Shown piece after piece: positions 8,453 to 17,856 of a stretch of 64,000 bases of DNA. Under the pieces are notes generated by a model, which did no database searches, had not been told where the DNA came from, and worked only from the letters and a program-made list of their open reading frames with translations. The stretch's first letter is position 1. Every line of letters starts with the position of its first letter. Source of the stretch: Parvibacillus sp035426385 (GTDB lineage: Bacteria; Bacteroidota; Bacteroidia; Chitinophagales; Saprospiraceae); NCBI GenBank assembly GCA_035426385.1, contig DAOLZQ010000007.1, positions 7,067 to 71,066 on the forward strand. The letters run 5' to 3'. A program made the translations under genes and the position numbers.

Positions 8453-9070
8453 CTATAATTTAAAATTTCGCAATTGCTCGATAAAGTATCCCCATAGTTC
8501 CGGCTTCAGCAGTAAGGTAAAAACAAACCCAAAGATACCACCGGTCAGGTGAGCCATGTGATTGACGTGATCACGCCGACGACGATCCGCCCAAAAGCTG
8601 TAAGCGATATACAGAATGGCAGCAACCACTGAATAAATAGGGATCACACCATACAGGTATAGCTTGTTCCAGGGATTGAATATGACATAAGCAAAAAGTA
8701 CTGCAGACACTGCTCCACTTGCTCCCAAGCCTCGGAACCCCGGATTATCCTTATTCTTGAAGTACCCTATAGCATTGGGAACTATGACCCCAAGCAAAAG
8801 TAATAGTGTATAGTAATAATCTCCAAGTGGGCCAAAGATCTCTGTATACTGTTGCTCTACGAACTGTCCGAACTGGTATAACACAAACATATTGATGATC
8901 AGATGCATCCAGTCAGCGTGTATGAAGCCACTACTGAGCAATCGGTACCATTCATTGAACCGCTTCTCACGGTAAGGCCAGTCCAGTAGTTTCAACATTA
9001 AAGGTTGGTTGGAAAAAGCAATATAAGAAGTGATGCAACATAATATGATGAAAATCAAGTTAATAGTCAT
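8453..9070 (-). CDS. Rhomboid family intramembrane serine protease
   Basis: 205 residues with about six hydrophobic segments. The catalytic dyad is complete: Ser118 in GLGASGA and His174 in HMAHLTGG. The first-loop motif HADWMHLIINM at 51-61 and the oxyanion-supporting His/Asn there are typical. It cleaves transmembrane substrates within the inner membrane; the substrate is unknown. Located between rlmH (12 nt) and pyrF (10 nt) on the same strand, so probably one transcript with them. Confidence 0.93.
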   Translation of the reverse strand: MTINLIFIILCCITSYIAFSNQPLMLKLLDWPYREKRFNEWYRLLSSGFIHADWMHLIINMFVLYQFGQFVEQQYTEIFGPLGDYYYTLLLLLGVIVPNAIGYFKNKDNPGFRGLGASGAVSAVLFAYVIFNPWNKLYLYGVIPIYSVVAAILYIAYSFWADRRRRDHVNHMAHLTGGIFGFVFTLLLKPELWGYFIEQLRNFKL

Positions 9071-9082
9071 GTCTGCTTTGAT

Positions 9083-9544
9083 TTATTCATTGTGATAAGG
9101 ATGCTTATTTATGATCGTAAATGCACGATATAATTGTTCTGTAAAGAGTAACTGAATCAATTTGTGTGAGAAGGTCATTGAAGACAAGCTGATCTGATCG
9201 ACAGCTCTCTCATATATCTCACCGCTAAATCCATAAGCACCTCCACAGAGAAATACGATTCGCTTTGATGAACCTGTGAATTTCTTTTCTATATACTCAG
9301 CGAATTGGATGCTGTTCATAGACTTGCCTCTTTCATCCAGTAGAATCAATGTGTCTGTAGGTTTTAATCGATCAAGAACGAACTGTCCTTCTTTTAGTTT
9401 TATGATTTCAATGCTTTTATCTCCTTTGTATGGAGACAAATGTACCGTTTCAAACTTTACAAAACTCTTTATGCGCTTGATGTACTCTTGGACAGCGCTA
9501 TCAAGTTCTTTTTCAGGTTTCCCAATCTGCCAGAATTCGATCAA
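9083..9544 (-). CDS. rlmH: 23S rRNA (pseudouridine-1915 N3) methyltransferase
   Basis: SPOUT-class methyltransferase that modifies helix 69 of 23S rRNA using SAM. 153 residues, the family's usual length. The SAM-binding knot is seen as IVFLCGGAYGFSGEIYERA, and the C-terminal LSSMTFSHKLIQLLFTEQLYRAF with INKHPYH ending is diagnostic. It starts 12 nt after the SWIM-domain gene stops. Confidence 0.96.
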   Translation of the reverse strand: MIEFWQIGKPEKELDSAVQEYIKRIKSFVKFETVHLSPYKGDKSIEIIKLKEGQFVLDRLKPTDTLILLDERGKSMNSIQFAEYIEKKFTGSSKRIVFLCGGAYGFSGEIYERAVDQISLSSMTFSHKLIQLLFTEQLYRAFTIINKHPYHNE

Positions 9545-9556
9545 ATTTGACCCATT

Positions 9557-11206
9557 TTAATATGATTGAATTCTTGAGATCAATTCCTTCCTGTCTGAAT
9601 ACGACTTAACAATATGAGACTTGATCAATTTCACTTTATCAGGGAAAGAATTGAAGAGCATTTCCTTCAGTAATTTTTCGACCGACACATACGACTTATC
9701 ACCAAGATGGCTGGTGAGAAATTGATCTACAATATGAACTATATCCTCATCAGATATGGTAATTTGCTGTCTGGTCAAAATGGGGAAATATCGCACCAAG
9801 CCTTCCATATTTAAATATTGGCAAATAAACAGTCCTGCGCGGCTGTATTCTTCATTTAGCATCAATATCATGAGGAATAAAGAGGAAGGTTCAAACTCAT
9901 TCTCCGAAGTAAAAATTTGTAATAATGACTCGACCCATTGTTTCTGTTTGCGGGCTTCATCAAATTGGATAATTTTCAAAATGGAGCTATCAGCCCACTT
10001 CCCTGAATTCATTAAGTACTTAAACAACTCGGTATAAAGCTGTCTATTCTCTGATAGAATCAAGAAATTGCTAAACTGATTGAGCAACGCTTCAGAGCAA
10101 TTTGCGAAATTGCGGCTCCCCACAGCTTTAATTATCTCTCTGGTCAGGCTCGCGTGAAGTGTCTTGCTCTCTTGTATGAAGGTCAGTACAGCAGATAGAA
10201 AGAAATCATCTTGTAGATTTCCCTGCAAAACATTCAGGAACTTAACATCCTTTTTATATTCGGTGTAATAAATCGCATAATAAAGCCAAGCGCCCTTATT
10301 GCGAACATCGTTCTCCTGCAATTTATCAAGAAAAATCTTCTTGATCTCTGCATGTCTATCCGGAAAAGCATGAGATACTAAAAATTCAACAGCATTATAC
10401 TTTTTAAAATAATTGTAAGCGTCCTGTCTGATCAAGTCAAAAAATAACTGTATGATCTGCCTGTAGAACGAAGGCGCCAGCTTCATATTCAGATAAACAT
10501 TCAAAATCTTGTGTGCCTGAACGTAAAAATTATTATTAAAAATCGAGAAATTGACTGCGCTTTCCAATTTCAATGCATGTAGAAATAGTCCTCGAAGGAC
10601 CATGAAGCTCTCTACGAATTCTTCATTTTCCAGCAATCTATCACAGCGATATAGGTGGATATTGAAAATATTTTCAATATCATATATCGCCTTTTTATTT
10701 TTTGATCCATCATTCTTGATGACCACGCGTGCATACTTGTCCAGATATTCTGAGAATAATTGCTCATCACCTGCCAGCTTATATTCAAAAAACTGCCGAA
10801 ACTGGTTCTTAAACTGCACATTAGCCGGGACATAATACCTGATAAAGTCAAACAACTCATCTGAAGTGACCATTTCAAGTACCTGCTCAAAACTAAAGCG
10901 AACCGGATTTCGCATGCTGATCAATCCTTCTGTGGGGGGATTGAGTAGATAGAGTACAGCGGGAATATGCACACAGCCTCTGTCTTGCTTGAAGTCCGGA
11001 CAACTGCAGACAGCATTTAGGATATATTTCTGAGTCTGAAACAGTTCTAGGCTGTATTGCCTGTTTTGTGAAGGCTTATACTTAGCTTCGATCTTATCCT
11101 TCTGTTGTATTACCTCCCAGTCACTGCGTACTGCGGCCAATTCTCGTGCGTTCCTGAGCCAAGCATCAGGAAATGACTCTTCAAAAGTTGACTTTTTGAA
11201 TTTCAA
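9557..11206 (-). CDS. SWIM zinc-finger domain protein
   Basis: 549 residues. A SWIM finger near the N-terminus reads AVCSCPDFKQDRGCVHIPAV (CxCx7CxH, about 67-86). The preceding segment (about 30-65) is the usual beta-strand lead-in of SWIM modules. The remaining 450 residues are Leu/Phe-rich and apparently all helical, perhaps a repeat scaffold; I recognise no enzymatic motif there. SWIM proteins bind DNA or protein, and in bacteria often accompany SNF2 helicases, but none is encoded nearby. It lies upstream of rlmH, rhomboid and pyrF on the same strand. Confidence 0.8.
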   Translation of the reverse strand: MKFKKSTFEESFPDAWLRNARELAAVRSDWEVIQQKDKIEAKYKPSQNRQYSLELFQTQKYILNAVCSCPDFKQDRGCVHIPAVLYLLNPPTEGLISMRNPVRFSFEQVLEMVTSDELFDFIRYYVPANVQFKNQFRQFFEYKLAGDEQLFSEYLDKYARVVIKNDGSKNKKAIYDIENIFNIHLYRCDRLLENEEFVESFMVLRGLFLHALKLESAVNFSIFNNNFYVQAHKILNVYLNMKLAPSFYRQIIQLFFDLIRQDAYNYFKKYNAVEFLVSHAFPDRHAEIKKIFLDKLQENDVRNKGAWLYYAIYYTEYKKDVKFLNVLQGNLQDDFFLSAVLTFIQESKTLHASLTREIIKAVGSRNFANCSEALLNQFSNFLILSENRQLYTELFKYLMNSGKWADSSILKIIQFDEARKQKQWVESLLQIFTSENEFEPSSLFLMILMLNEEYSRAGLFICQYLNMEGLVRYFPILTRQQITISDEDIVHIVDQFLTSHLGDKSYVSVEKLLKEMLFNSFPDKVKLIKSHIVKSYSDRKELISRIQSY

Positions 11207-11309
11207 AGCGGATTATAGATATTAAAAGATATTTTTGCCTTCGTGATTAATTGCCACAAATGAACATGTTTTAGTTTTTGCCGTTCCAAATTATAAATAT
11301 TTTGAATAA

Positions 11310-11792
11310 ATGAAGAAATTGTATCTCATTCGACACGCCAAATCAGTAAAGAGTCCACTGTATGAAAAAGATTTAGAACGTCCTTTAGACTCCAGAGGCA
11401 ACAAAGATGCTTATCGGATGGCATTATATTGTAAGGAGAACCTGAATGCACCTGATTTGTTTCTGTCAAGTGATTCAGTTCGTACCATGCAGACAATGGA
11501 TCCATTTGAAAGTTGTTTTCCAGACACACCAGTACGTAAAGAACATCGGATATATGATGCGCCTATGGAGCGTCTGGAAGAAATCATTTCTGCTACTGAC
11601 GAATCAGTAAATGTTTTATATGTCTTCGGACACAATCCGGGTCTACAAGAGTTGGTCAGTAAATTAATTCAGAATGCAGGTAGTTTCCCTACTTGCTCTG
11701 TAGCTGTCTTTGGCTCTGAAGGCAAGACATGGAAAGAATTCTTTGAAAAGCGCACCATGCTGATTGAATTTCTCACTCCCAAGATCGTATGA
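11310..11792 (+). CDS. sixA: SixA-like phosphohistidine phosphatase
   Basis: 160 residues, histidine phosphatase superfamily. The catalytic motif is LIRHAKS (Arg8-His9), with a supporting Arg58 (SSDSVRTM) and the second His108 in FGHNPG. SixA-type enzymes remove phosphate from phospho-His of signalling or PTS proteins; the target here is unknown. A kinase/regulator pair lies 0.5 kb downstream, which may be coincidence. Its stop overlaps the next gene by 4 nt (ATGA). Confidence 0.9.
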   Translation: MKKLYLIRHAKSVKSPLYEKDLERPLDSRGNKDAYRMALYCKENLNAPDLFLSSDSVRTMQTMDPFESCFPDTPVRKEHRIYDAPMERLEEIISATDESVNVLYVFGHNPGLQELVSKLIQNAGSFPTCSVAVFGSEGKTWKEFFEKRTMLIEFLTPKIV

Positions 11793-12115
11793 CCTACAAA
11801 CATTCCCGGTGGTTAATAATTTGTCTGGGATTGATTTTAATAAGTTGTCACAATACCGGAAAGAATCTTAGTAATGAAGATCTCAGGTTTTCTCGGGCTC
11901 TAGCCAATGTTTACATGGCTAATGCCGCAGCTAACTTAATTCAGCAAGGTAATAAAGACAGCTCCAGAAGAGTATTGGTAACAAAAGCGTTGGCTTTGGA
12001 GGATATGGATACACTTTACTTTAATAGCCAATTAGAGAAATACAGCAAAAACCCATCACTACTTGAAACAGTGTATGATTCAAGTACCAAATTTATTGAA
12101 AGACAACAACGCTAA
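11789..12115 (+). CDS. Small lipoprotein, DUF4296-like
   Basis: 108 residues. Lipobox LILISC (Cys near residue 20) makes it a lipoprotein. The mature part is helical and Ala/Leu-rich, with the pattern LYFNSQLEKYSKNPSLLETVYD near the C-terminus. This resembles what I recall of DUF4296 (F..s...Y..nP..l..iYd), a Bacteroidota lipoprotein family of unknown role. Translation is probably coupled to sixA through the ATGA overlap. Confidence 0.7.
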   Translation: MTYKHSRWLIICLGLILISCHNTGKNLSNEDLRFSRALANVYMANAAANLIQQGNKDSSRRVLVTKALALEDMDTLYFNSQLEKYSKNPSLLETVYDSSTKFIERQQR

Positions 12116-12295
12116 GCCTTTGTTTATTTAGTAAGCTATCAGAATTTCACCTTATCTTAAGGTACTTTCAACTATTTAGATATCTACGACTTACCAATTT
12201 TGTTTAAAGTTATACTTTACCTATGAGTAAGAATTGTTTTTAATCGCTAATTTGCAGCATTATAGAGTATAAGAGTCTTCTCATAAACATTCTTT

Positions 12296-12997
12296 ATGGC
12301 TAAAATCAAATCGACCCTTCCTGCAAAAGTTTTGATTGTAGATGATGAACCTGATATCCGCGAGATCATCAGTTACAATCTCACTAAGAGCGGGTTTGAG
12401 ACAGAGACAGCACGAGATGGAAAGGAGGCACTCCTTAAATTAACTTCCTATCGGCCAGATTTAATTTTGCTAGATGTAATGATGCCAAATATGGATGGAA
12501 TAAATGTCTGTCGCACCATACGTGAAGATCACCAATATGATAATATGTTGATAGCCTTTCTGACCGCAAGAGGCGAAGATTACACTCAAGAAACAGCCCT
12601 CGATAATGGCGCAGATGACTTCATAATAAAGCCAATAAAGCCAAATTTGCTCGTCGCTCGAGTTAAAGCTTTACTTCGAAGAGCTTCCAGCATTGGTCCT
12701 CCTGAAGATACCCACACTATCGAAATAGGCAATTTACAAATAGATAAAGAACAGTTCACAGTGAAAGTAGATGGAAAGACTATAGACCTGGCGAACAAAG
12801 AGTTTCAGTTGCTATTGCTTATGGCTTCTAAACCGGGGAAAGTTTTCACACGCGAAGAAATATTCCGTAAGATATGGGGTAATGAAGTTATGGTGGGATA
12901 CAGAACCATTGACGTCCACATCAGAAAGGTACGAGAGAAATTGGGAGAAAATATAATCAGAACTATTAAGGGAATGGGATACAAGCTCAATCTATAG
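12296..12997 (+). CDS. PhoB/OmpR-family response regulator
   Basis: 233 residues. The receiver domain (about 11-125) has acidic pocket D16-D17, phospho-acceptor Asp60 in LILLDVMMP, Thr90 and Lys112. The C-terminal winged helix (about 140-232) has the OmpR/PhoB pattern TREEIFRKIWG and YRTIDVHIRKVREKLG. It is followed by its cognate sensor kinase after 87 nt. The target regulon cannot be read here; PhoB-like by architecture only. Confidence 0.92.
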   Translation: MAKIKSTLPAKVLIVDDEPDIREIISYNLTKSGFETETARDGKEALLKLTSYRPDLILLDVMMPNMDGINVCRTIREDHQYDNMLIAFLTARGEDYTQETALDNGADDFIIKPIKPNLLVARVKALLRRASSIGPPEDTHTIEIGNLQIDKEQFTVKVDGKTIDLANKEFQLLLLMASKPGKVFTREEIFRKIWGNEVMVGYRTIDVHIRKVREKLGENIIRTIKGMGYKLNL

Positions 12998-13071
12998 GGC
13001 CTGACATTAGCTGTTCTATCATTTTAAAGTTTACTTTTAAAATGATATTTAATCAATTGATTATATATTAG

Positions 13072-13079
13072 TATTTTTG
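13072..13079 (+). promoter_or_regulatory. Candidate -7 box close to the kinase start
   Basis: TATTTTTG fits TAnnTTTG and ends 5 nt before the ATG at 13085, so an mRNA from here would be almost leaderless. No good upstream element. Confidence 0.35.
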
Positions 13080-13084
13080 CAACT

Positions 13085-14143
13085 ATGTTCAAAAATATCA
13101 CACCTCGTCAGGTCGCCATCTATTGTACTACTCTAATCGTATTTCTTGAGATCCTGGTACTGATGTTAATATTCTTGTTTACGAAACCAGATTATCCGAT
13201 TCCAATTATAATCATCTTTTCACTCTGCTCGTGGGTACTTTGTTTTCTAATCACTAACTATTTCATTAGTCGATATGTATATCGTAGGATTAAGCCCATT
13301 TACAAAATTATCCATGATAAGAAAGTAAGTACGCAGCAATCCATGTTTGATGATGATCAGGCAGATGTTTTCAACATGGTTGACGAGGATGTATCCAGCT
13401 GGGCTGAAGAAAAGCAAAAAACGATAGAGCATCTGAGACTTTTGGAGAATTATCGTCGTGATTTTCTGGGTAATGTATCACATGAGTTGAAGACACCGAT
13501 ATTTAACATCCAGGGGTTCCTGCATACTTTGATCGATGGTGCTTTGGAAGATAAGGATTTAACTGTAAAATATCTGCATAGAGCATCATCCAATGTAGAC
13601 AGACTTCAGACTATCGTAGAAAATCTAGAATCGATATCTGCACTGGAATTGGGAGCCACTGTACTTACCACCGAAAAATTCGACATTCGTAAATTAACTG
13701 AAGAAGTATTTGATCACCTAGAACTAAAAGCCCGTGCCAAGCATATAAAGTTGATTCTAAAAGATGGAGCAGATCAGCCATATAAAGTAGTAGGAGACAA
13801 AGAATATATCAGACAGGCACTAACCAATCTTGTTGCGAATTCGATCAAGTATGGTAAAGATGGTGGGAAGACCCGGGTGGGATTCTATGATATGGCTACT
13901 TACTTACTTGTAGAAGTAGCAGATAATGGTATAGGAATAGAGCATCAGCATCTCAATCATGTCTTTGACCGATTTTACCGCGTCGATACCGGAAGAAGTC
14001 GCACCGAAGGAGGCTCAGGACTGGGACTGTCTATCGTAAAGCACATAATGGAGGCACATCAACAGACCATCAATATTCGGAGTACGCCGGGTGAAGGAAG
14101 CACTTTCGGATTTACACTCCAACTCTCATCGGGAAAAATCTAA
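13085..14143 (+). CDS. PhoR-like sensor histidine kinase
   Basis: 352 residues. Two membrane helices (about 10-32 and 38-60) enclose only a few residues, so there is almost no periplasmic sensor. HisKA follows with H-box LGNVSHELKTPIF (His133), then the ATPase domain with N-box NLVANSIKYG, DNGIG and GSGLGLSIV. It probably phosphorylates the regulator encoded just upstream. A short linker (about 65-115) between membrane and H-box is not a recognisable HAMP or PAS. Its stop codon overlaps the convergent gene's stop by 4 nt. Confidence 0.93.
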   Translation: MFKNITPRQVAIYCTTLIVFLEILVLMLIFLFTKPDYPIPIIIIFSLCSWVLCFLITNYFISRYVYRRIKPIYKIIHDKKVSTQQSMFDDDQADVFNMVDEDVSSWAEEKQKTIEHLRLLENYRRDFLGNVSHELKTPIFNIQGFLHTLIDGALEDKDLTVKYLHRASSNVDRLQTIVENLESISALELGATVLTTEKFDIRKLTEEVFDHLELKARAKHIKLILKDGADQPYKVVGDKEYIRQALTNLVANSIKYGKDGGKTRVGFYDMATYLLVEVADNGIGIEHQHLNHVFDRFYRVDTGRSRTEGGSGLGLSIVKHIMEAHQQTINIRSTPGEGSTFGFTLQLSSGKI

Positions 14144-16713
14144 TCAGGATAGCTGACCACGATTGACGTTTTGTCTTTTCGAATGGAGCCGTCAGGATGA
14201 AGGAAACTGACCTCTATGATATAAATGCCGGCCATCACTTTTTGATTTTGATCATTATCACCCTCCCAGACAAAATATCCCGAAGCACCTGTGAGTTCTG
14301 TCTGACCGTTAGACTTGACTTGTCTACCTCTGGCATCATAGACGCGCCAGGTTAGTTTATAGCCGCCTTTGTCCAACTGATATCCCACTAATAATTGATC
14401 TAAGTATCCGTCGCCATTGGGTGAAAGGTACTCCTGCTGTACATCAAGTATAGAAGTATTGGCTGAAATGTTCCTGGTCTGTGAGTTTTGTCCCGTAGGT
14501 GTTCCTTTCAATGAGGTAGAGGCCGACTGCCAGGTCGATCTGTCAGTCGAACTGAGTGCAGGTGATAAACGCTCCAGTGAAATACCCTTTGTGTTTTTGA
14601 TAAAGCTATTGTGCATTTTCTGATCGTAATCCATTGAGTCTAGCAGAATGGCAGCGGCATCGTTACCATAGAATAAACTCACATTTCCTTTGTCCTGATT
14701 GAAAGCTGGAAGCTTAGTAAGCTGTACTAGGTTGGTAGGCTTGGGTACCACGTATTGGGCCAAGATAAAATCTCTATCTGCAGTAAATACCACCAACTCT
14801 TTTGGTTGTATATATATATTCCTACCTATTGAGACAGCTTCACTTTTTTGTGTATTCCTGATGCTCAGCGGGGCTAAATCGATAATACGCTCGCCTGTAT
14901 TGAGAATCTCTACATAATCAGAACCGCCGGTCAATGGATCGAACAGGATTTCATTGATCAATAATTCCCCCGGCGTCGGCGCTTCAAAACGACCAAAGCA
15001 AATAGTATCCATTTTATAGAGGACACTACCGATACAGTTCACCGGTTGATCGATATATATGCAGTTCAACTGATTCGCAGGGGGATTCTCCACAAACTTC
15101 AACTCTGCGCAGCTTGAAATTCCTGTTGTAACCAAATTATAACTTAGATTCTGATCATTACTAAAAGCACTTCGTGTAGCAGCAGCATCAAAATCCAGAG
15201 TCTCATTGAAGCATATTTGCAACGATCCCAATGAATCAGTATAATATGAGCGGACCAATGGCAAGTCGAGCTCTGTGCTATTCAGAGAATTAACTCTGCC
15301 TGGTGTGCCCCCCGACAGATTGATTGAAGCCTTGAAAGGATCTTGCAAGCACAATGCACCTTCGCCTGATAATTCCAGTGTCCAGCCACCTTCTTTCTTG
15401 GTATCATCCCGATATGATTTATCTGTAAAGGACACCATATGGATGACAGTGCCTGATGTGGATTTAATTGAGAAAGAATTTCCTGTATTATTTATGGACG
15501 GAAAAGAAGGCACCCCAATAGCATTCGAATAAGCGGAAAATAGAGGGAGGCTTCCGGTTGAGGTAAGTATAACATAACTATCCGCCGATAATTCATAAGC
15601 AGGCAGAGCAATGGCTGTGGTCTCCTTGAGAAGCTGCAATTGATTTAGATTGATAGGTGAATCACTGCGATTATATAGCTCTATGAATTCAGCATTTGGC
15701 AGTGCAACCTGTGGAGTTGGATCAGCCATGATTTCATTTATGAGTACGTCAAATGGATGAATAGTCTGTAGAGACAGTATGACTTTAATTTGAGTTTTGA
15801 TTAAAATATTTCCGACCTTATCAGAAATATCTTTGATAATTAAAAAATATGGCTGGTTTGGGATAAGCGGATTTGCCGGAAAAAGAGATATAATATTGTC
15901 CTGGGTTGAAATATCTTCAAAAGGTACCTGATTCCCCATTAAATTGAGCAGTAGAAAATTAGAAGTATCTAAAGTTGCCAGTGGTTCATCAAAGACAAGT
16001 GTGATCCGAGAATCTATATCCACCGTTGAAGAGACCAGTTCAGGAGGTTTTGTATCTCTGATGATTCGATTGATATAGATATTATCAAAAGTATAATTCT
16101 TAATATTTGAGACGGTGTACTCCATTGAGCAGCCGAAGTATGTATCTTCACCTGTACTCCAAGTGGGCACTTCAGTCTCCAGGATAGGAATAGTAGTATT
16201 CGACAGATCGGTAAAAGTAATCGTGATCAAGTGATCAATTATATTACAAGTCAGAGTTCCTGCAGGTTTAGTCGCAAAGACTCCATCTCCACCACGCGCC
16301 AAAAGTGTCTCCATGCCATCCACTACAGCAATAAGCTGTATACCATCATTGCTACCCGTCTCTCCGATACGGAGCAGGATTGCATTCTTTCCCTTGAGTG
16401 AGGCTGAGTCACTTTGAAGGCAGATTTCAAGATAATTTTGAGTAGAAGGAGAGAAATTTAGTTTTAAAAAGCACTGCAACTGCATCGAATCAGTATAGTT
16501 TACAATAGTCGAAAAATAACTTCTTCCAGCTGCCGGAGCATTCAGAATAGCTTGTTTTTCAGCATTTATAATAAAATGCGTGGTCGTTCCCATCCACAGG
16601 CCGGAGGTATTGAACTCAGGTCCGTCAAAATTTTCCACCACCTGAGCTTGTGATACAGAGCTCCACCAGAGTATAATACCCAAGATCCCTGCAATAACTC
16701 TGACTAAATTCAT
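14140..16713 (-). CDS. Large secreted lamin-tail domain protein with gliding/T9SS-type C-terminus
   Basis: 857 residues. Signal peptide about 1-23. Two lamin-tail domains are seen through LINEIMADPTP...EFIELYNRS (about 340) and LINEILFDPLTGGSDYVEILN (about 610). A region with an Ig-like SbsA-type fold (PPELVSSTVDIDSRITLVFDEPL, about 235) precedes the first. The C-terminal 90 residues start YLSPNGDGYLDQLLVGY, the CHU_C / gliding-motility-associated pattern used as T9SS sorting signal. It is probably secreted and surface-bound, acting as an adhesin or structural protein. It ends 4 nt into the convergent kinase gene. Confidence 0.85.
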   Translation of the reverse strand: MNLVRVIAGILGIILWWSSVSQAQVVENFDGPEFNTSGLWMGTTTHFIINAEKQAILNAPAAGRSYFSTIVNYTDSMQLQCFLKLNFSPSTQNYLEICLQSDSASLKGKNAILLRIGETGSNDGIQLIAVVDGMETLLARGGDGVFATKPAGTLTCNIIDHLITITFTDLSNTTIPILETEVPTWSTGEDTYFGCSMEYTVSNIKNYTFDNIYINRIIRDTKPPELVSSTVDIDSRITLVFDEPLATLDTSNFLLLNLMGNQVPFEDISTQDNIISLFPANPLIPNQPYFLIIKDISDKVGNILIKTQIKVILSLQTIHPFDVLINEIMADPTPQVALPNAEFIELYNRSDSPINLNQLQLLKETTAIALPAYELSADSYVILTSTGSLPLFSAYSNAIGVPSFPSINNTGNSFSIKSTSGTVIHMVSFTDKSYRDDTKKEGGWTLELSGEGALCLQDPFKASINLSGGTPGRVNSLNSTELDLPLVRSYYTDSLGSLQICFNETLDFDAAATRSAFSNDQNLSYNLVTTGISSCAELKFVENPPANQLNCIYIDQPVNCIGSVLYKMDTICFGRFEAPTPGELLINEILFDPLTGGSDYVEILNTGERIIDLAPLSIRNTQKSEAVSIGRNIYIQPKELVVFTADRDFILAQYVVPKPTNLVQLTKLPAFNQDKGNVSLFYGNDAAAILLDSMDYDQKMHNSFIKNTKGISLERLSPALSSTDRSTWQSASTSLKGTPTGQNSQTRNISANTSILDVQQEYLSPNGDGYLDQLLVGYQLDKGGYKLTWRVYDARGRQVKSNGQTELTGASGYFVWEGDNDQNQKVMAGIYIIEVSFLHPDGSIRKDKTSIVVSYPD

Positions 16714-16724
16714 AGGACTTAATT

Positions 16725-16732
16725 TATATTTG
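16725..16732 (+). promoter_or_regulatory. Candidate -7 box for asd
   Basis: TATATTTG (TAnnTTTG), 37 nt before the asd ATG. The upstream half is not clear. Confidence 0.4.
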
Positions 16733-16769
16733 TGCCAATTCTAAAATTAAAATTAAATAAAAATATCAA

Positions 16770-17765
16770 ATGAAGGTCGCAGTCTGTGGAGTAACCGGAA
16801 TGGTAGGTACTGTCATGTGTAAGATTTTGGAAGAAAGGAATTTTCCTGTAACTGAGTTTCTTCCTGTTGCTTCAGATAGATCTGTCGGTAAAGAGGTATT
16901 TTTCAGAGGGAAACCTTATAAAGTAATCAGCATGACTGATGCTGTTGATGCACGACCTGACATCGCCTTATTTTCCGCAGGTGGAAATACCTCATTGGAG
17001 TGGGCACCACGGTTTGCAGCAGTGGGTACCTACGTGATCGACAACTCTTCAGCCTGGCGGATGGACCCTGATAAACCACTTGTAATTCCAGAAGTCAATG
17101 GTGAATCTTTGACTGCTGATGATAGATTAATAGCTAATCCAAATTGCTCAACTGTCCAACTTGTAATGGTGCTCAAACCCTTACAAGATCGATATGGTCT
17201 TAACCGCATTGTGGTTTCTACCTACCAATCAGTGACAGGTACCGGAGTAAAAGCGGTAAAGCAAATGGAAGATGAACGAGCGGGGATCTCAGGAGAGAAA
17301 GTGTATCCATATGATATAGATCTAAATATCATTCCTCAGATAGATGTATTCCTGGACAATAATTATACTAAAGAGGAAATGAAAATCGTCAATGAGACTA
17401 GAAAGATCTTAAATGATGATTCAATATCCATTACAGCTACTGCAGTTCGGATCCCGGTCATCGGAGGTCACAGTGAATCAGTTAATATTGAACTAAATTC
17501 TGAATTTGACATTAAAGAATTGATATATTTGATTGATTCTTTCGATGGAGTAAGCGTAGTGGACAATCCTCAAATGATGGAATATCCGATGCCGAAGACC
17601 GCACATGAAAAAGATGAAGTTTTTGTGGGACGCATCAGAAGAGATGAATCAAAGGCAAATACTTTGAATTTGTGGATAGTATCCGATAATCTTAGAAAGG
17701 GAGCAGCTACTAATGCAATACAAATAGCAGAGTTGCTGTTGAGAAAAGGTATATTAAAGGCGTGA
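16770..17765 (+). CDS. asd: Aspartate-semialdehyde dehydrogenase
   Basis: Reduces aspartyl-4-phosphate to the semialdehyde with NADPH, feeding lysine/diaminopimelate, threonine and methionine synthesis. 331 residues. The N-terminal Rossmann loop VCGVTGMVGTVM and the catalytic Cys126 in NPNCSTVQL are clear, as are the substrate-binding RIPVIGGHSESVN and the AATNAIQIAELL ending. It stands alone, divergent from the lamin-tail gene. Confident. Confidence 0.96.
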   Translation: MKVAVCGVTGMVGTVMCKILEERNFPVTEFLPVASDRSVGKEVFFRGKPYKVISMTDAVDARPDIALFSAGGNTSLEWAPRFAAVGTYVIDNSSAWRMDPDKPLVIPEVNGESLTADDRLIANPNCSTVQLVMVLKPLQDRYGLNRIVVSTYQSVTGTGVKAVKQMEDERAGISGEKVYPYDIDLNIIPQIDVFLDNNYTKEEMKIVNETRKILNDDSISITATAVRIPVIGGHSESVNIELNSEFDIKELIYLIDSFDGVSVVDNPQMMEYPMPKTAHEKDEVFVGRIRRDESKANTLNLWIVSDNLRKGAATNAIQIAELLLRKGILKA

Positions 17766-17856
17766 AATGTCCAAGAAGAGACAAATTGGAATATTTTCCA
17801 CCTTTAATTTGTTATGATTTAAAATTACTAATGTTTAATCTGAAACTTTTATACGT

